Positions 1 to 9,373 of a DNA stretch of 64,000 bases are shown in pieces. Position 1 is the stretch's first letter, and every line of letters begins with the position of its first letter. The notes under the pieces are model-generated. The model searched no databases and had not been told where the DNA came from. It saw nothing but the letters and a program-made list of their open reading frames with translations. Both the position numbers and the translations under genes were made by a program. This DNA is from JAABRB01 sp963735025 (lineage in GTDB: Bacteria > Pseudomonadota > Gammaproteobacteria > Burkholderiales > SG8-39): NCBI GenBank assembly GCA_963735025.1, contig CAVTJG010000017.1, positions 186,001 through 250,000 on the forward strand, in the 5' to 3' direction.

Positions 1-39
1 CGCCGTGCGCGGAACGCCGTCCGCGGCGATCATGAGGCT

Positions 40-822
40 TCAATGCGAGTGGAGCAACTCGCCGGTGAGCCAGATCAGCAACACTCCCGCAGCGATCAGT
101 AGGATCTGCTGCGCGGTGGCGCGCAGTTCGGTTCGCTTGTGCAGGCCGGGGATGAGATCGGCGACGGCGACGTAGATCATGCTCGCCGCCGCCACCGAAA
201 TCAGGATGATCGACCATTCCTGCATCTGCTGTAGCGCGAGATACCCCGCGAGCCCGCCGACGACCATCGCGAGGCTCGAAAGCAGGTTGAGCGCGAACGC
301 ACGCGCGCGGCTGTATCCCGAATGCAACAGGATCAGGAAGTCGCCGATCTCCTGCGGAATCTCGTGCGCGATCACCGCGGTAGCCGTGACGACGCCGAGC
401 GAGGTGTCCTGCATGAACGCCGCGGCGACGAGCACGCCGTCCACGAAATTGTGAAAGCTGTCTCCAACCAATATGAGCAGGCCCGATCTGCCAAAGTCGT
501 GGCCGGCGTGCTCCGCATGAGTGTGACTGCGCGATTCGTCATCGCCGATGTGATAGTGCCGCCACAAGACGAGCTTCTCGAGCAGGAAGAATCCGAGGAT
601 GCCAAAGAGCAGCGCGGCAGCGACCTGACGACTGTCCTTCGCATTCTCCAGCGCGTGGGGCAGAATTTCGAGGAATGCCGCGCCGAGGAGCGCGCCGATC
701 GCGAAGCTCACCAGGGCGCTGACCCAGCGCTGCGGCGCGGAGAGCGAAAGGATGGCCGCACAGACGACCGACAGGATGCCCCCCGCGACGCACGCGACCA
801 TGATGTAGCCGAGCGTTCCCAT
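40..822 (-). CDS. ZIP family divalent metal transporter
   Basis: Predicted inner-membrane transporter of the ZIP (Zrt/Irt-like) family, which moves Zn2+, Fe2+ or related ions into the cytoplasm. About eight hydrophobic segments are visible. The two family signatures are present: HNFVDG in the fourth helix and HEIPQE in the fifth, which carry the metal-binding residues. A His-rich stretch (HTHAEHAGH) lies in the loop before them, as usual for the variable cytosolic loop. I start at the ATG at 822 (MGTLGYIMVA), giving 260 residues. The longer frame to 939 would run into an intergenic repeat and adds no hydrophobic segment. Metal specificity cannot be read from the sequence. Confidence 0.9.
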   Translation of the reverse strand: MGTLGYIMVACVAGGILSVVCAAILSLSAPQRWVSALVSFAIGALLGAAFLEILPHALENAKDSRQVAAALLFGILGFFLLEKLVLWRHYHIGDDESRSHTHAEHAGHDFGRSGLLILVGDSFHNFVDGVLVAAAFMQDTSLGVVTATAVIAHEIPQEIGDFLILLHSGYSRARAFALNLLSSLAMVVGGLAGYLALQQMQEWSIILISVAAASMIYVAVADLIPGLHKRTELRATAQQILLIAAGVLLIWLTGELLHSH

Positions 823-827
823 TAGCA

Positions 828-1029
828 GGGTGTCGAAAAATGCCCGCCGCTGCGGCTTCGAGTGGCGAATTCCGCATGCAGGGCAAATCCCGGTCGCACG
901 AACAAGGGGGAAAGCCCCCTTGTAAATCCCCCGGAACAAACAAGGGGTCGGGGAAGGGGTGGGACCCTTCCCTTCCCACCTGGCCTTGTATATCCCCTGC
1001 GTGCGTGCGCGGAGTTTTTCAACAAACTA
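828..1029. repeat. Dispersed intergenic repeat with hairpin, copy A
   Basis: Non-coding stretch bounded by an inverted pair, TGTCGAAAAATGC at 831 and GCGGAGTTTTTCAACAA ending at 1025. Inside is a perfect hairpin with arms ACAAGGGGG and CCCCCTTGT. Related sequence, with the same core hairpin, recurs at 9374-9511 and in the opposite orientation at 12440-12520. It looks like a small palindromic (REP/MITE-like) element. No T tract follows the hairpin, so it is not a classical terminator. Confidence 0.6.
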
Positions 1030-1773
1030 TTACTCCATCCAGATGAGCGTCGCCATGCGCCCGGTGGCGGCGCCATCGCGCCGATACGAGTAGAACCTGT
1101 CGGGCTCACGGTACGTGCAGTGGTCGCCGCCATACACCGCGGTGACGCCGGCCGCGCCCAGCCGGCGCCGCGCAAGTGCATACAGATCCGCTTGGTACTT
1201 CCCCGGTGCTCGGTCTTGAAATGCCTCGCGTGCCCCCGGATCCGATCGAATAAACGATTCATAGACGTCCGTGCCGACCTCGTAGGCTGCCTGGCTGATA
1301 CCGGGCCCCAGCCACGCGAGCACGTCTGCTCCAGGCAGCCCCATCCGCGCGATCGTCGCCTCGATGATGCCGCCCGCCAGGCCCCGCCACCCTGCGTGCG
1401 CGACCCCAATGACGCCTCCTGCACGCGCGGCGAGCAGGATCGGCAGGCAGTCGGCCGTGAGGACTGCGCAAACGTGGCGGCTGGTTCGCGCGACGGCGCC
1501 GTCGGCGCGCGCCGACGGCGGTGCACTTTCGATTTCCACGACAGCGGTGCCATGCACCTGTTCGAGCCAGTGCGGCTCGGCCGGAAGATGTTTGCGCAAC
1601 GCGTCGCGATTCTGCTCGACCGCACGCCGATCGTCACCAACATGTTCGGCGAGATTCATTCCAGCGTAGCAGCCGCGACTCGCGCCTTCGGCGCGTGTCG
1701 TGGCGAACGCGCGCACGTTTGCGGCAACAGGCCAGTCCGGAACGATCCAGTCGCGTGGATTCGACGTGCTCAT
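1030..1773 (-). CDS. pgeF: Peptidoglycan editing factor PgeF (laccase-domain, YfiH family)
   Basis: 247-residue protein of the multicopper-polyphenol-oxidase/laccase-like YfiH family. The E. coli member removes wrongly incorporated L-serine from peptidoglycan precursors. The Zn-site residues typical of the family are visible: His74 in LEQVHG, Cys109 in LTADCLPIL and His126 in HAGWRG. The conserved C-terminal DHCTY and TGRMATLIW motifs are also present. The ATG overlaps the rluD stop as ATGA, so it is translationally coupled to rluD. The rluD-pgeF order is common in proteobacteria. Full length for the family. Confidence 0.93.
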   Translation of the reverse strand: MSTSNPRDWIVPDWPVAANVRAFATTRAEGASRGCYAGMNLAEHVGDDRRAVEQNRDALRKHLPAEPHWLEQVHGTAVVEIESAPPSARADGAVARTSRHVCAVLTADCLPILLAARAGGVIGVAHAGWRGLAGGIIEATIARMGLPGADVLAWLGPGISQAAYEVGTDVYESFIRSDPGAREAFQDRAPGKYQADLYALARRRLGAAGVTAVYGGDHCTYREPDRFYSYRRDGAATGRMATLIWME

Positions 1774-2723
1774 TCAAGCGCGTCCAGCAACGCGCGCATG
1801 TCGTCGGGTAAGGGTGACTCCCAGGCTACGCGCTCACCGTTTCCCGGATGCACGAGCGCGAGGCGCGTGGCGTGCAACGCCTGACGCGGAAATGGCGGCA
1901 ACCCCGCGCTGCGCGCAGGTCGCGGGCCGTACACGGGATCCCCGATGATCGGATGGCCGATCGAGCGCATGTGAACGCGAATCTGATGCGTCCGCCCGGT
2001 TTCCAGACGGCACCTGACCAAGGTGGCCCGAGCAAAGCTCCGGACGACCGCATAGTGCGTGACGGCGGGCTTGCCCCGCGCTGCGACGGCCATGCGCGTG
2101 CGCTCGACGGGATGCCGGCCGATGGGGGCATCGATCACGCCGCCCGTGGAAAGCGCGCCGTGCACCAGCGCCAGGTATTCACGGCCGATCGTGCGTGCCT
2201 GCAGCTGACGCACCAGATCCGTCTGCGCTTCGGCGGTCTTGGCGATGACGAGCAGACCGCTCGTATCCTTGTCCAGGCGATGCACGATCCCAGCCCGGGG
2301 GAGCACCGCGCATTGCGGCGCGTGGTGCAATATCGCATTGAGCAGCGTGCCTGCCCAGTTCCCGCTGCCCGGGTGCACCACCAGGCCGGCCGGCTTGTCG
2401 ACCACCAACAGCGCGCCGTCCTCGTGCACCACGGCCAATGGAATCGGTTCGGCACGAAAAGCGTCGGCCTCCCTCGCCTGCGGATCGGCCCCGGGATCGA
2501 TCCGCACGCATTCTCCGCCCCAGACCTTGTGCCTGACGTCCACACCTGCGGAATCGAGCGTGATCCGACCCTCCCGCACCCACGTCTGCAACCGGCTGCG
2601 CGAGTGCTCGGGAAACATCCGGGCGAGCGCCTGATCGAAACGGAGTCCGGCCAGGCTTGGCGGCACTAGTCGCTCGATCTCGGCGCTATAATGGCGCGCA
2701 GCCGTTGCCGTACCCCTTGTCAC
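1770..2723 (-). CDS. rluD: 23S rRNA pseudouridine synthase RluD
   Basis: 317 residues: an N-terminal S4 RNA-binding domain (about residues 15-75) followed by the RluA-family catalytic domain. The signature HRLDKDTSG carries the catalytic aspartate, and RTHQIRVH near the C-terminus is the usual substrate-site motif. RluD makes the pseudouridines of helix 69 (positions 1911/1915/1917). It is transcribed divergently from bamD, the usual arrangement, and its stop overlaps the pgeF start. The start is a GTG at 2723. The assignment to RluD rather than another RluA paralogue rests on this neighbourhood and the S4 domain. Confidence 0.93.
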   Translation of the reverse strand: MTRGTATAARHYSAEIERLVPPSLAGLRFDQALARMFPEHSRSRLQTWVREGRITLDSAGVDVRHKVWGGECVRIDPGADPQAREADAFRAEPIPLAVVHEDGALLVVDKPAGLVVHPGSGNWAGTLLNAILHHAPQCAVLPRAGIVHRLDKDTSGLLVIAKTAEAQTDLVRQLQARTIGREYLALVHGALSTGGVIDAPIGRHPVERTRMAVAARGKPAVTHYAVVRSFARATLVRCRLETGRTHQIRVHMRSIGHPIIGDPVYGPRPARSAGLPPFPRQALHATRLALVHPGNGERVAWESPLPDDMRALLDALE

Positions 2724-2750
2724 CGTACCCCTTGCGCTCCATGGCCCTGC

Positions 2751-3599
2751 ATGCGCTTCGAACTCGACACGCGATATTTGCCCAACTTGTGGCGTAGTTT
2801 AGCGGTTCTGCTGTGCGCCGCGATGCTCGCCGGATGCGGCATCCTGAAGTTCGGCGCGGAGGACGAAACGGCCGGCTGGACTGCCCAGCGCCTGTACGAA
2901 GAAGCCAAGACCGAGATGGGCAACGGCAGCTACGACCGCGCGATCACCTATTTCGAGAAGCTCGAGTCCCGCTACCCGTACGGCCGATATGCGCAGCAGT
3001 CGCAGCTCGAGATCGCCTATGCGTACTATCGCAACAACGATCCCGCGCAGGCCATCGGGGCCTGCGACCGCTTCATCAAGCTGCACCCCAACCACCCCAC
3101 CGTCGATTACGCGTACTACCTGAAGGGCGTGATCAACTTCTACGAGGATCAGAGCGCGCTCGCGCAATGGTCGGGCCAGGACCCGACCGAGCGGGACCCT
3201 CGTTCGGCGCGTGACTCGTTTGCCGCGTTCAAGGAACTGGTTGCGCGCTTCCCGAAGAGCAAGTACGTCCCTGACGCGACCGCGCGGATGAGCTACCTCG
3301 TGAACGGCCTCGCTTCGCACGAAGTCCACGTCGCGCGCTACTACTACGAGCGCGGCGCTTATGTCGCGGCCGCAAACCGTGCTCAATATGCAGTGAAGAC
3401 CTACCCGGAGACGCCTGCGGTCGAGGAAGCGCTCTTCATCTCGATGCGGGCTTACGAGAAGCTCGGCATGAAGGAGCTCCAGGCGGACGCGGAGCGGGTA
3501 CTGCGCACGAATTTCCCCAACAGCAAGGCACTCGAGGGCAAACCCGTCAACCCCGGACCGCCCTGGTGGAAAGTCTGGGCCCCGCGCGTCGGGACCTAA
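2751..3599 (+). CDS. bamD: Outer membrane protein assembly factor BamD (lipoprotein)
   Basis: 282 residues from the ATG at 2751. The upstream in-frame ATG at 2691 would overlap rluD and hide the signal peptide. A lipoprotein signal ends in LAGC with Cys29 as the lipidation site. The rest is the TPR-like helical region of the BamD/ComL family (YEEAKTEMGNGSYDRAI, FEKLESRYPYGRYAQQS). BamD is the essential lipoprotein partner of BamA in beta-barrel insertion, on the periplasmic face of the outer membrane. The stop overlaps the convergent downstream gene by four bases. Confidence 0.95.
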   Translation: MRFELDTRYLPNLWRSLAVLLCAAMLAGCGILKFGAEDETAGWTAQRLYEEAKTEMGNGSYDRAITYFEKLESRYPYGRYAQQSQLEIAYAYYRNNDPAQAIGACDRFIKLHPNHPTVDYAYYLKGVINFYEDQSALAQWSGQDPTERDPRSARDSFAAFKELVARFPKSKYVPDATARMSYLVNGLASHEVHVARYYYERGAYVAAANRAQYAVKTYPETPAVEEALFISMRAYEKLGMKELQADAERVLRTNFPNSKALEGKPVNPGPPWWKVWAPRVGT

Positions 3600-4570
3600 A
3601 TCGAAATTCCCTGTTCCCGGACGTGGTCCCGGATCACGGATTCGATATCCGGATCCGCACCGAAGCCCATCGCGTTCGCGCGAGGCGTCTCGAAACGGAC
3701 CGGCCAGGTGTCGACGATCGCCTTGATTCGCGGATCGACCTTGAATCGAATCCGGTCCGCAACCGCCCGACCGGCGATCCGGCGGAGCTCGTCGACCGCC
3801 TCCCGGATCGTCACCGTGATGCCGGGAAGATTGACCACCCGATTGAGGCCCCACGCGGACGCCGGCAATTCGTGCGCATGCACGAACGCCTCGATCACCT
3901 TGCGGGGCGAAAGTAACCAGATACCGGTCGTGTCCGGCAGCGGGCAATCGTAGGCCTGGCCGGCGAGCGGCTCGCGGAAAATCGCGCTCGCGAACGAAGA
4001 CGCCGCCAGATTCGGTTTTCCGGGACGCACGACAATGGTCGGCAGCCGTAGGCAGCGCCCGTCGATGAATCCACGCCGGGTGTAATCGGCGATCAGGTAC
4101 TCCCCGATGACTTTCTGCGTTCCGTACGATGTCTGCGGGGCGGTCGTCGTCGAATCGTCGAGAATGGCAGGTAGATTCCCGCCGAACGCAGCGACCGAGC
4201 TGGTGAAGACCAGCCGCGGTGGACTGGCGAGCGCGCGGCACGCCTCGAGAAGGACACGGGTCCCGTCGAGATTGACCCGCATGCCAAGCTCGAAATCGGC
4301 CTCCGCGCCGGCGCTCACGACCGCCGCGAGGTGGAATACCGACGACGTATCCGGCTCGAGCGCCGAGGCGATCACTCCTGGCGCACTCAGATCGCCCTGC
4401 ACGCATTGCAGTCGCGAATCGACTTCGGGCGGATACCCTGTATCGAGCAACTTGATCTGGGTGATCGGCGCAGCCTTGCCGTCGGGGCCCGTCAGCGTCC
4501 CTCGCTCGAGCAGCGTTCGGGCAAGGCGATGGCCGAGAAACCCGCCGCCACCCGTGATAAAGACCTTCAT
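3596..4570 (-). CDS. NAD-dependent epimerase/dehydratase, D-erythronate dehydrogenase (DenD)-like
   Basis: 324-residue extended SDR. The N-terminal Rossmann motif is GGGGFLG (residues 7-13), and the catalytic triad region shows TSSVAAFGG followed by YGTQK. The overall sequence resembles the DenD group, which oxidises D-erythronate, rather than UDP-galactose epimerases. That subgroup call is from memory of the family and less certain than the SDR fold. It stands alone between convergent bamD and the helicase gene, with none of the other erythronate or threonate pathway genes nearby. Confidence 0.8.
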   Translation of the reverse strand: MKVFITGGGGFLGHRLARTLLERGTLTGPDGKAAPITQIKLLDTGYPPEVDSRLQCVQGDLSAPGVIASALEPDTSSVFHLAAVVSAGAEADFELGMRVNLDGTRVLLEACRALASPPRLVFTSSVAAFGGNLPAILDDSTTTAPQTSYGTQKVIGEYLIADYTRRGFIDGRCLRLPTIVVRPGKPNLAASSFASAIFREPLAGQAYDCPLPDTTGIWLLSPRKVIEAFVHAHELPASAWGLNRVVNLPGITVTIREAVDELRRIAGRAVADRIRFKVDPRIKAIVDTWPVRFETPRANAMGFGADPDIESVIRDHVREQGISI

Positions 4571-4631
4571 CGCGCCTCCGTTCGATTTCCCACGCGCCGC
4601 GGAACGCGGAGCGAGGCATGGCAGATTCTAA

Positions 4632-6647
4632 TCAACCCGCCAGCGCAGCGCCCGCCGGTTCGCTCTCGGCCAGGCCGAAGAAGCGCTCCACCTCCTCGAT
4701 ATCGCGCGTCCGACGCATCGGCGGTAGCGCCGCCAGCAGCCGCGCGCCGTAGGGACGCGAGACCAGCCGCGGGTCGCAGATCACCAGTGCACCGCGGTCA
4801 CTCTCATCGCGGATCAGGCGTCCCGCCCCTTGCTTGAGCAGCAACGCAGCCTCGGGCAGCTGGAGCTCCGTGAAAGCGTTCTGCCCGGCGCGTTTCATGG
4901 CCGCGAGGCGCGCCGCGAGGACCGGATCGTCCGGCGGCGCAAAGGGAAGCTTGTCGATCACCACCACGGACAGCGCCTCGCCGCGAACGTCCACCCCCTC
5001 CCAGAAACTTGCGCTGGCAACCAGTACCGCGTTGCCTAGCCGGCGAAATCGTTCGAGTAGCTCGCTGCGCGACCCTTGCCCCTGAACGAGCAACGGAAAG
5101 TTCATGCCCGCGGACTCGAACGCGTCCCGCAACCTGGCATGCGCGTGACGCATTGCCCGCAAGGTCGTGAAGAGGAAGAATGCCCGCCCACCGCTGGCAC
5201 GAATCACCGGTAGTGCGCGCTCCACCACGGCATCCGTGTGCTCCGTGCTGTTCGGCTCCGGCAGCGCGCGGGGCACATAGAGAAGTCCCTGGGCGGGATA
5301 GTCGAACGGACTGCCCCAGCACGCGCTTTCGGCGTCCTCGAGCCCCATCATGCGTTTGAAATGGGAAAAATCGCCATCCACGGCCAGCGTCGCCGAGGTC
5401 AGGATCCAGGCTCGCGATCGACCCTCCTGATCCGGCTGATCGGCGACATTCTCGCGTATCGACCCTTCCACCTCTTTCCGGAAAATTCCGGCGATCGACA
5501 AGGGCGTCGCATGGAGCGTGAGCGAGCGCGTGTGCACTTCCGCCCAGCGCACGAGATCCTCGGCGGAATTCTCGCGCCAGGCCGCAACACGCTCGGCGAG
5601 CTCGCCACCGCGCGCCGCGCAATTCTCCAGGCCCTCGCCCCGCTCGGCGACCCGGCCCAGACCTTCGGCGAGACGTACGAGCGCAGTGCACAGTCCGTCG
5701 AGGGCGCCTCGAAACGCCTCGTCGCGCTCGAGTATCGCTGCGGGCAGCCGCCCCTCCTTCAGGTGAACCGTGATACGCGCATCACGCGCGGCGCGATCCG
5801 CGCTTCGAATCAGCTCGCGCAGATCCGCCACGTCGGGCGCCTCGGCGATGCTCTCGGCGAGCGCGTCGCGGCAAAGCTCGAGCACCTGCCCCGTCGTGAC
5901 GCTGCGGCCGAAAAAGAGTGTCGCCGTGCCGGGAAGCTGGTGCGCCTCGTCGAGAATCACGGTGTTGCACGCCGGCAAGAGCTCCGCCATACCTTCGTCG
6001 CGCAGCATCACGTCGGCGAAGAACAGGTGATGATTGACGACCACCACCTCGGCGGCGAGCGCCTCGCGGCGAGCACGCATGACAAAACAATCGCGAAACT
6101 TCGCGCAACTCTGGCCCAGGCAGTTCTCCCGCGTCGACGTCGCGAGCGCCCAGGCCGGCGAGTCTTCCGCGACGTCGGCGAGCTCGGCGCGATCTCCGCT
6201 CGCGCTGCGCCGTGCGAATCGGGCGATCTCGTGAAGATCGTGCACGGACTCGCGGGTCGGCAGCGCGCCTTCGGCGAGATTGCGCTCGAGATGGTGATGG
6301 CACACGTAATTCGCGCGCCCCTTCAGCAACGCTGTCGTGACCGGAACGCCGAGCGCCTTGCCGACTGCCGGCAAGTCACGGTGAAACAACTGGTCCTGCA
6401 ATGTCTTGGTACCGGTCGAAATGATGACCTTGCCACCCGATAGAAGCGCGGGAACGAGATACGCAAAGGTCTTGCCGGTCCCCGTGCCCGCCTCGGCGAT
6501 GAGCACCGCGCCAGCCCGGATGCTCGCCTCGATCCGCCGGGCGAACTCGAGCTGCTGGGGCCGCTCCCGGTAGTCGGGCACCGTGCGCGCAAGCGCGCCG
6601 TCCGGTGCGAACGCGGATGCGAGCGCGTCGCGCGACCCCGCGCTCAC
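4632..6647 (-). CDS. ATP-dependent DNA helicase, DinG/YoaA (XPD-like) family
   Basis: 671 residues. Superfamily 2 helicase with Walker A AGTGTGKT, a four-cysteine iron-sulfur region (the Cys in YVCHHH, then CLGQSCAKFRDC), the DEAH box LDEAHQLPG and the C-terminal GRLIRDESD motif. Such enzymes unwind damaged or R-loop-containing DNA 5' to 3'. I place the start at the GTG at 6647 because it overlaps the stop of the upstream gene as GTGA. A longer frame reaches 6767 but would overlap the upstream gene by about 120 bases. It probably forms a two-gene operon with the secretin-like gene. Confidence 0.88.
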   Translation of the reverse strand: MSAGSRDALASAFAPDGALARTVPDYRERPQQLEFARRIEASIRAGAVLIAEAGTGTGKTFAYLVPALLSGGKVIISTGTKTLQDQLFHRDLPAVGKALGVPVTTALLKGRANYVCHHHLERNLAEGALPTRESVHDLHEIARFARRSASGDRAELADVAEDSPAWALATSTRENCLGQSCAKFRDCFVMRARREALAAEVVVVNHHLFFADVMLRDEGMAELLPACNTVILDEAHQLPGTATLFFGRSVTTGQVLELCRDALAESIAEAPDVADLRELIRSADRAARDARITVHLKEGRLPAAILERDEAFRGALDGLCTALVRLAEGLGRVAERGEGLENCAARGGELAERVAAWRENSAEDLVRWAEVHTRSLTLHATPLSIAGIFRKEVEGSIRENVADQPDQEGRSRAWILTSATLAVDGDFSHFKRMMGLEDAESACWGSPFDYPAQGLLYVPRALPEPNSTEHTDAVVERALPVIRASGGRAFFLFTTLRAMRHAHARLRDAFESAGMNFPLLVQGQGSRSELLERFRRLGNAVLVASASFWEGVDVRGEALSVVVIDKLPFAPPDDPVLAARLAAMKRAGQNAFTELQLPEAALLLKQGAGRLIRDESDRGALVICDPRLVSRPYGARLLAALPPMRRTRDIEEVERFFGLAESEPAGAALAG

Positions 6648-7468
6648 CTGACTTCGTCCACTTTTACCCAGACTCCGCCCGAGGACTGACGGTTCGCGCT
6701 TTCTCGCGAGAGGATTCCGCGTTCGTCGCGCGCGCTGCTCTGATTCACGCCACCCATCTCGATCCATTCACCCAGTCTGCCGCTCGCGGTCGTCACGATC
6801 TCGCTGGTGCTGACGCCGCCGGCACGATTGCGATCGAGCGACGCACGGCGCGGATTGATGTCGAGCGTCACCCGGTCGCCGGCGAGTCGCGGGACGACGG
6901 TGAATCCGGTGGAGGCATCCTGGTAGGCCACGCCCTGCGAGATCACCACGCCACCCGGCCCGACGGTGGTGCTGCGCGTGGGCACGGGCCGGCTGGCGCC
7001 GACACTGATGTAGGCAGGGCTGCCCTCGAGCACCTGCACCTGCTGCGTGATGCGGTCGTCGGTCGTGCGCGATGAATCGAGGATGCGCGCATTCACGCCG
7101 CTTCCTGCCGGTGCACCCTGGCCCACGCTTACGCTGCCCTGGCTTCCCGAAACCGTGCCGCCGACCGAGATCGATCGACGGTCCGCGGTGCCTCCCGCAT
7201 CCTGACGCACCGAGATGAGCAGCCTCCTTGGCTCCCTGTCGAGCGAGGCCAAGACGCGCTTGATGTCTTCGATGTTCGCCCGCGTCGACCGGATGATCAG
7301 CGAGCTCTGCATTCCCGTGACGGCGCCCCCGGGGGCGACCAGTGGTCGAATCGTCGGGACGAGCTGTTCCGCCGTGCGGTGCTGCAGCGGGATCACCTCG
7401 ATCTCGTCCGCCTGAGCGGCGCCCGCAGAGAGGCAGACGAGCATCACGATGAGTCTGAGCAGCTTCAT
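6644..7468 (-). CDS. Secretin N-terminal (GspD N-domain-like) periplasmic protein
   Basis: 274 residues from the ATG at 7468, preceded by GGGAGAAATTC. A signal peptide (LLRLIVMLVCLSAGAAQA) is followed by one secretin N-domain of about 65 residues (EVIPLQHRTAEQL through RRLLISV). The remainder is Gly/Ser/Thr-rich with conserved-looking beta-rich segments. It lacks the pore-forming secretin domain, so it cannot be an outer-membrane secretin by itself. Similar short GspD-annotated proteins exist in betaproteobacteria; their function is not established. The stop overlaps the helicase start. Confidence 0.75.
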   Translation of the reverse strand: MKLLRLIVMLVCLSAGAAQADEIEVIPLQHRTAEQLVPTIRPLVAPGGAVTGMQSSLIIRSTRANIEDIKRVLASLDREPRRLLISVRQDAGGTADRRSISVGGTVSGSQGSVSVGQGAPAGSGVNARILDSSRTTDDRITQQVQVLEGSPAYISVGASRPVPTRSTTVGPGGVVISQGVAYQDASTGFTVVPRLAGDRVTLDINPRRASLDRNRAGGVSTSEIVTTASGRLGEWIEMGGVNQSSARDERGILSRESANRQSSGGVWVKVDEVR

Positions 7469-7622
7469 GAATTTCTCCCGAACCGTCCGGCACCGGCCGT
7501 GTGGCGCGTCTCGGAAGTAACGCAAGCCTACCTCTCCCGGCGGACTGCCAGCGACAAATGTCCGTTGCAGTGCCCGCCCCGTGCTTGCATTTCTCCTGAA
7601 CTTCTCCTAGATTACTTGAAGT

Positions 7623-8129
7623 ATGGAAAATATAAGACTGTTTTTTATACTTTTTATATTCGTCTTACTGGGCGGATGCGCGAGCGCCGTTCGGGTGCCG
7701 GAGCAACAGGAATCCGCCTCTCCACCGCCGAATGTGACGCCGATCACCGCCGATCTTGGACGCGAAGTCGTTTTGCAGGCCATGGGCGTGCTGGGCATAC
7801 GCTACGCGCCCGGAGGAGACTCGCCCGATTCGGGGTTCGACTGTTCAGGGCTGGTCACGTATGCGTATTTCCGGGCCGCGCAGCAAGCGCTGCCACGCAC
7901 CACCTTCGATCTGAGCCGCACCGGCTTGCGAATCGATCCGCGCGACCTGCGCGCAGGCGATCTGGTCTTCTTCAACACGCTGCAGCGTGTCCACTCTCAC
8001 GTCGGCATCTACGTCGGCGGGCAACGCTTCATTCACGCACCGACTACCGGCGGGGTGGTGCGAATCGACAGCATGCAAGGCGGATACTGGCTGCGGCGCT
8101 TCGACGGCGCGCGCCGAGTGGCGCTCTAG
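7623..8129 (+). CDS. NlpC/P60 family cell-wall peptidase lipoprotein
   Basis: 168 residues. The lipoprotein signal ends in LLGGC (Cys19). The NlpC/P60 (C40) domain holds catalytic Cys74 in FDCSGL, His126 in SHVGIY and His138 in RFIHAP. Family members cleave D-Glu-gamma-diaminopimelate bonds in peptidoglycan peptides. The first 50 bases of the gene are unusually AT-rich for this genome, reflecting a Phe/Ile-rich signal peptide. Single-gene unit, divergent from the secretin-like gene. Confidence 0.9.
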   Translation: MENIRLFFILFIFVLLGGCASAVRVPEQQESASPPPNVTPITADLGREVVLQAMGVLGIRYAPGGDSPDSGFDCSGLVTYAYFRAAQQALPRTTFDLSRTGLRIDPRDLRAGDLVFFNTLQRVHSHVGIYVGGQRFIHAPTTGGVVRIDSMQGGYWLRRFDGARRVAL

Positions 8130-8223
8130 ACTAGGCGCGCGCAAGTCGCCCCGCCCGCAGTTCGATTTGACTGACGGATTTGACGGACGTCAAACCCCGC
8201 CCAGGCGCGCACTCGCATCATTC

Positions 8224-8276
8224 AAATGAGAATAATTCTTGCATGAATTGATAATGCGAATGAGTCTTGTTATAGT
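8224..8276 (+). promoter_or_regulatory. fbpA promoter with Fur-box-like repeats
   Basis: A good sigma70 promoter is visible: -35 TTGATA at 8248-8253, a 17-base spacer and -10 TATAGT at 8271-8276. Two segments resemble the Fur consensus GATAATGATAATCATTATC: AATGAGAATAATTCTTGCA at 8224-8242, and GATAATGCGAATGAGTC at 8250-8266, which overlaps the -35 and spacer. Fur binding here would block RNA polymerase when iron is plentiful. This fits the iron-binding protein gene that follows. Confidence 0.75.
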
Positions 8277-8328
8277 GCTCACTTGCCGCTCAGCGGCGAT
8301 TCGCATTGATTAAATGGAGGAAATCCGG

Positions 8329-9366
8329 ATGCTTCGCAACCGTTTTCTGGGATTGGGCATGGGTCTGGTCGCCGGGGTATTTGCTCTTTCCCAGAGCGCC
8401 ATCGCCGAAGAGAAGGTTCTGAACCTTTACACGGCTCGGCATTACCAGACTGACGAAGCGCTCTACACCGGCTTCACCAAGCAGACGGGCATCAAGGTCA
8501 ACCGGATCGAGGGAGGCGAAGACGCGCTCTTGGAGCGGATCAAGGCCGAAGGAGCGAACAGTCCCGCGGACGTCTTCATCACCGTCGACGTCGGCCGCAT
8601 CTGGCGCGCTGATCAGGCCGGTGTCTTCGCACCGACGAAGTCGGCATTGCTCGAGAAGCGCATCCCGGCGGCCTATCGCGACCCCAAGGGGATGTGGTTC
8701 GGCTTTTCGGCACGCGCCCGCGTGATCGCCTACAACAAGGACATGGTGAAGCCGGGAGAGATCACCCGCTACGAGGATCTTGCCGATCCGAAGTGGCGGG
8801 GAAAGCTCTGCACGCGTTCCAGTTCCCACCCCTACAACCTCTCGCTCATCGCGAGCATGGTGAACCACCTCGGTGAAGCCGGCGCCAAGAAGTGGGTCGA
8901 GGGCGTGAAAGCGAATCTCGCACGCGATCCCAAGGGTGGCGACACCGACCAACTCCGCTCCGTCGCGGCCGGAGAATGTGCGATCGCGATCGCGAACCAG
9001 TATTACTTCGTGCGCCTGATGCGCTCGTCCAAGCCGGCGGATCGCATCGTGGTCGAGAAGGTCGCAATCGTGTTCCCGAATCAAAAAGACCGTGGCGCGC
9101 AGATGAACATTTCCGGCGGCGGCGTCCTGAAACATGCCCCGCATCCCGATGCCGCCGTCAAATTCCTCGAGTATCTCGCGAGCGATCAGGCGCAGTCCTA
9201 CTTTGCAAGCGGCAACAATGAATGGCCCACGGTGCCGGGCGTGAAGCTGGACAATCCCGCGCTCGAGTCGCTCGGCAATTTCAAATCGGACGAGATCAAC
9301 GTCGCGAAGCTCGGGCAGGCGCAGGCGACCGCGCAGAAGCTAGCCGATCAGGCCGGCTGGAAATAG
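8329..9366 (+). CDS. fbpA: Ferric iron ABC transporter, periplasmic iron-binding protein
   Basis: 345 residues. The start is the ATG at 8329, nine bases after a strong GGAGG at 8316; the in-frame ATG at 8314 overlaps that ribosome site. The signal peptide ends at about SAIAEEK. The mature protein has the transferrin-like FbpA/FutA organisation, with YTARHYQTD at the N-terminus and the NQYYFVR tyrosine pair that usually ligates Fe3+. It would deliver ferric iron to the FbpB/FbpC pair encoded next to it. The preceding Fur-box-like region supports iron-regulated expression. Confidence 0.93.
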   Translation: MLRNRFLGLGMGLVAGVFALSQSAIAEEKVLNLYTARHYQTDEALYTGFTKQTGIKVNRIEGGEDALLERIKAEGANSPADVFITVDVGRIWRADQAGVFAPTKSALLEKRIPAAYRDPKGMWFGFSARARVIAYNKDMVKPGEITRYEDLADPKWRGKLCTRSSSHPYNLSLIASMVNHLGEAGAKKWVEGVKANLARDPKGGDTDQLRSVAAGECAIAIANQYYFVRLMRSSKPADRIVVEKVAIVFPNQKDRGAQMNISGGGVLKHAPHPDAAVKFLEYLASDQAQSYFASGNNEWPTVPGVKLDNPALESLGNFKSDEINVAKLGQAQATAQKLADQAGWK

Positions 9367-9373
9367 CTCTAGC

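Noticed and set aside
2799..4619. Minus-strand open frame of 606 codons
   Set aside because: Covers both the DenD-like gene in another frame and bamD antisense; composition is that of a shadow frame.
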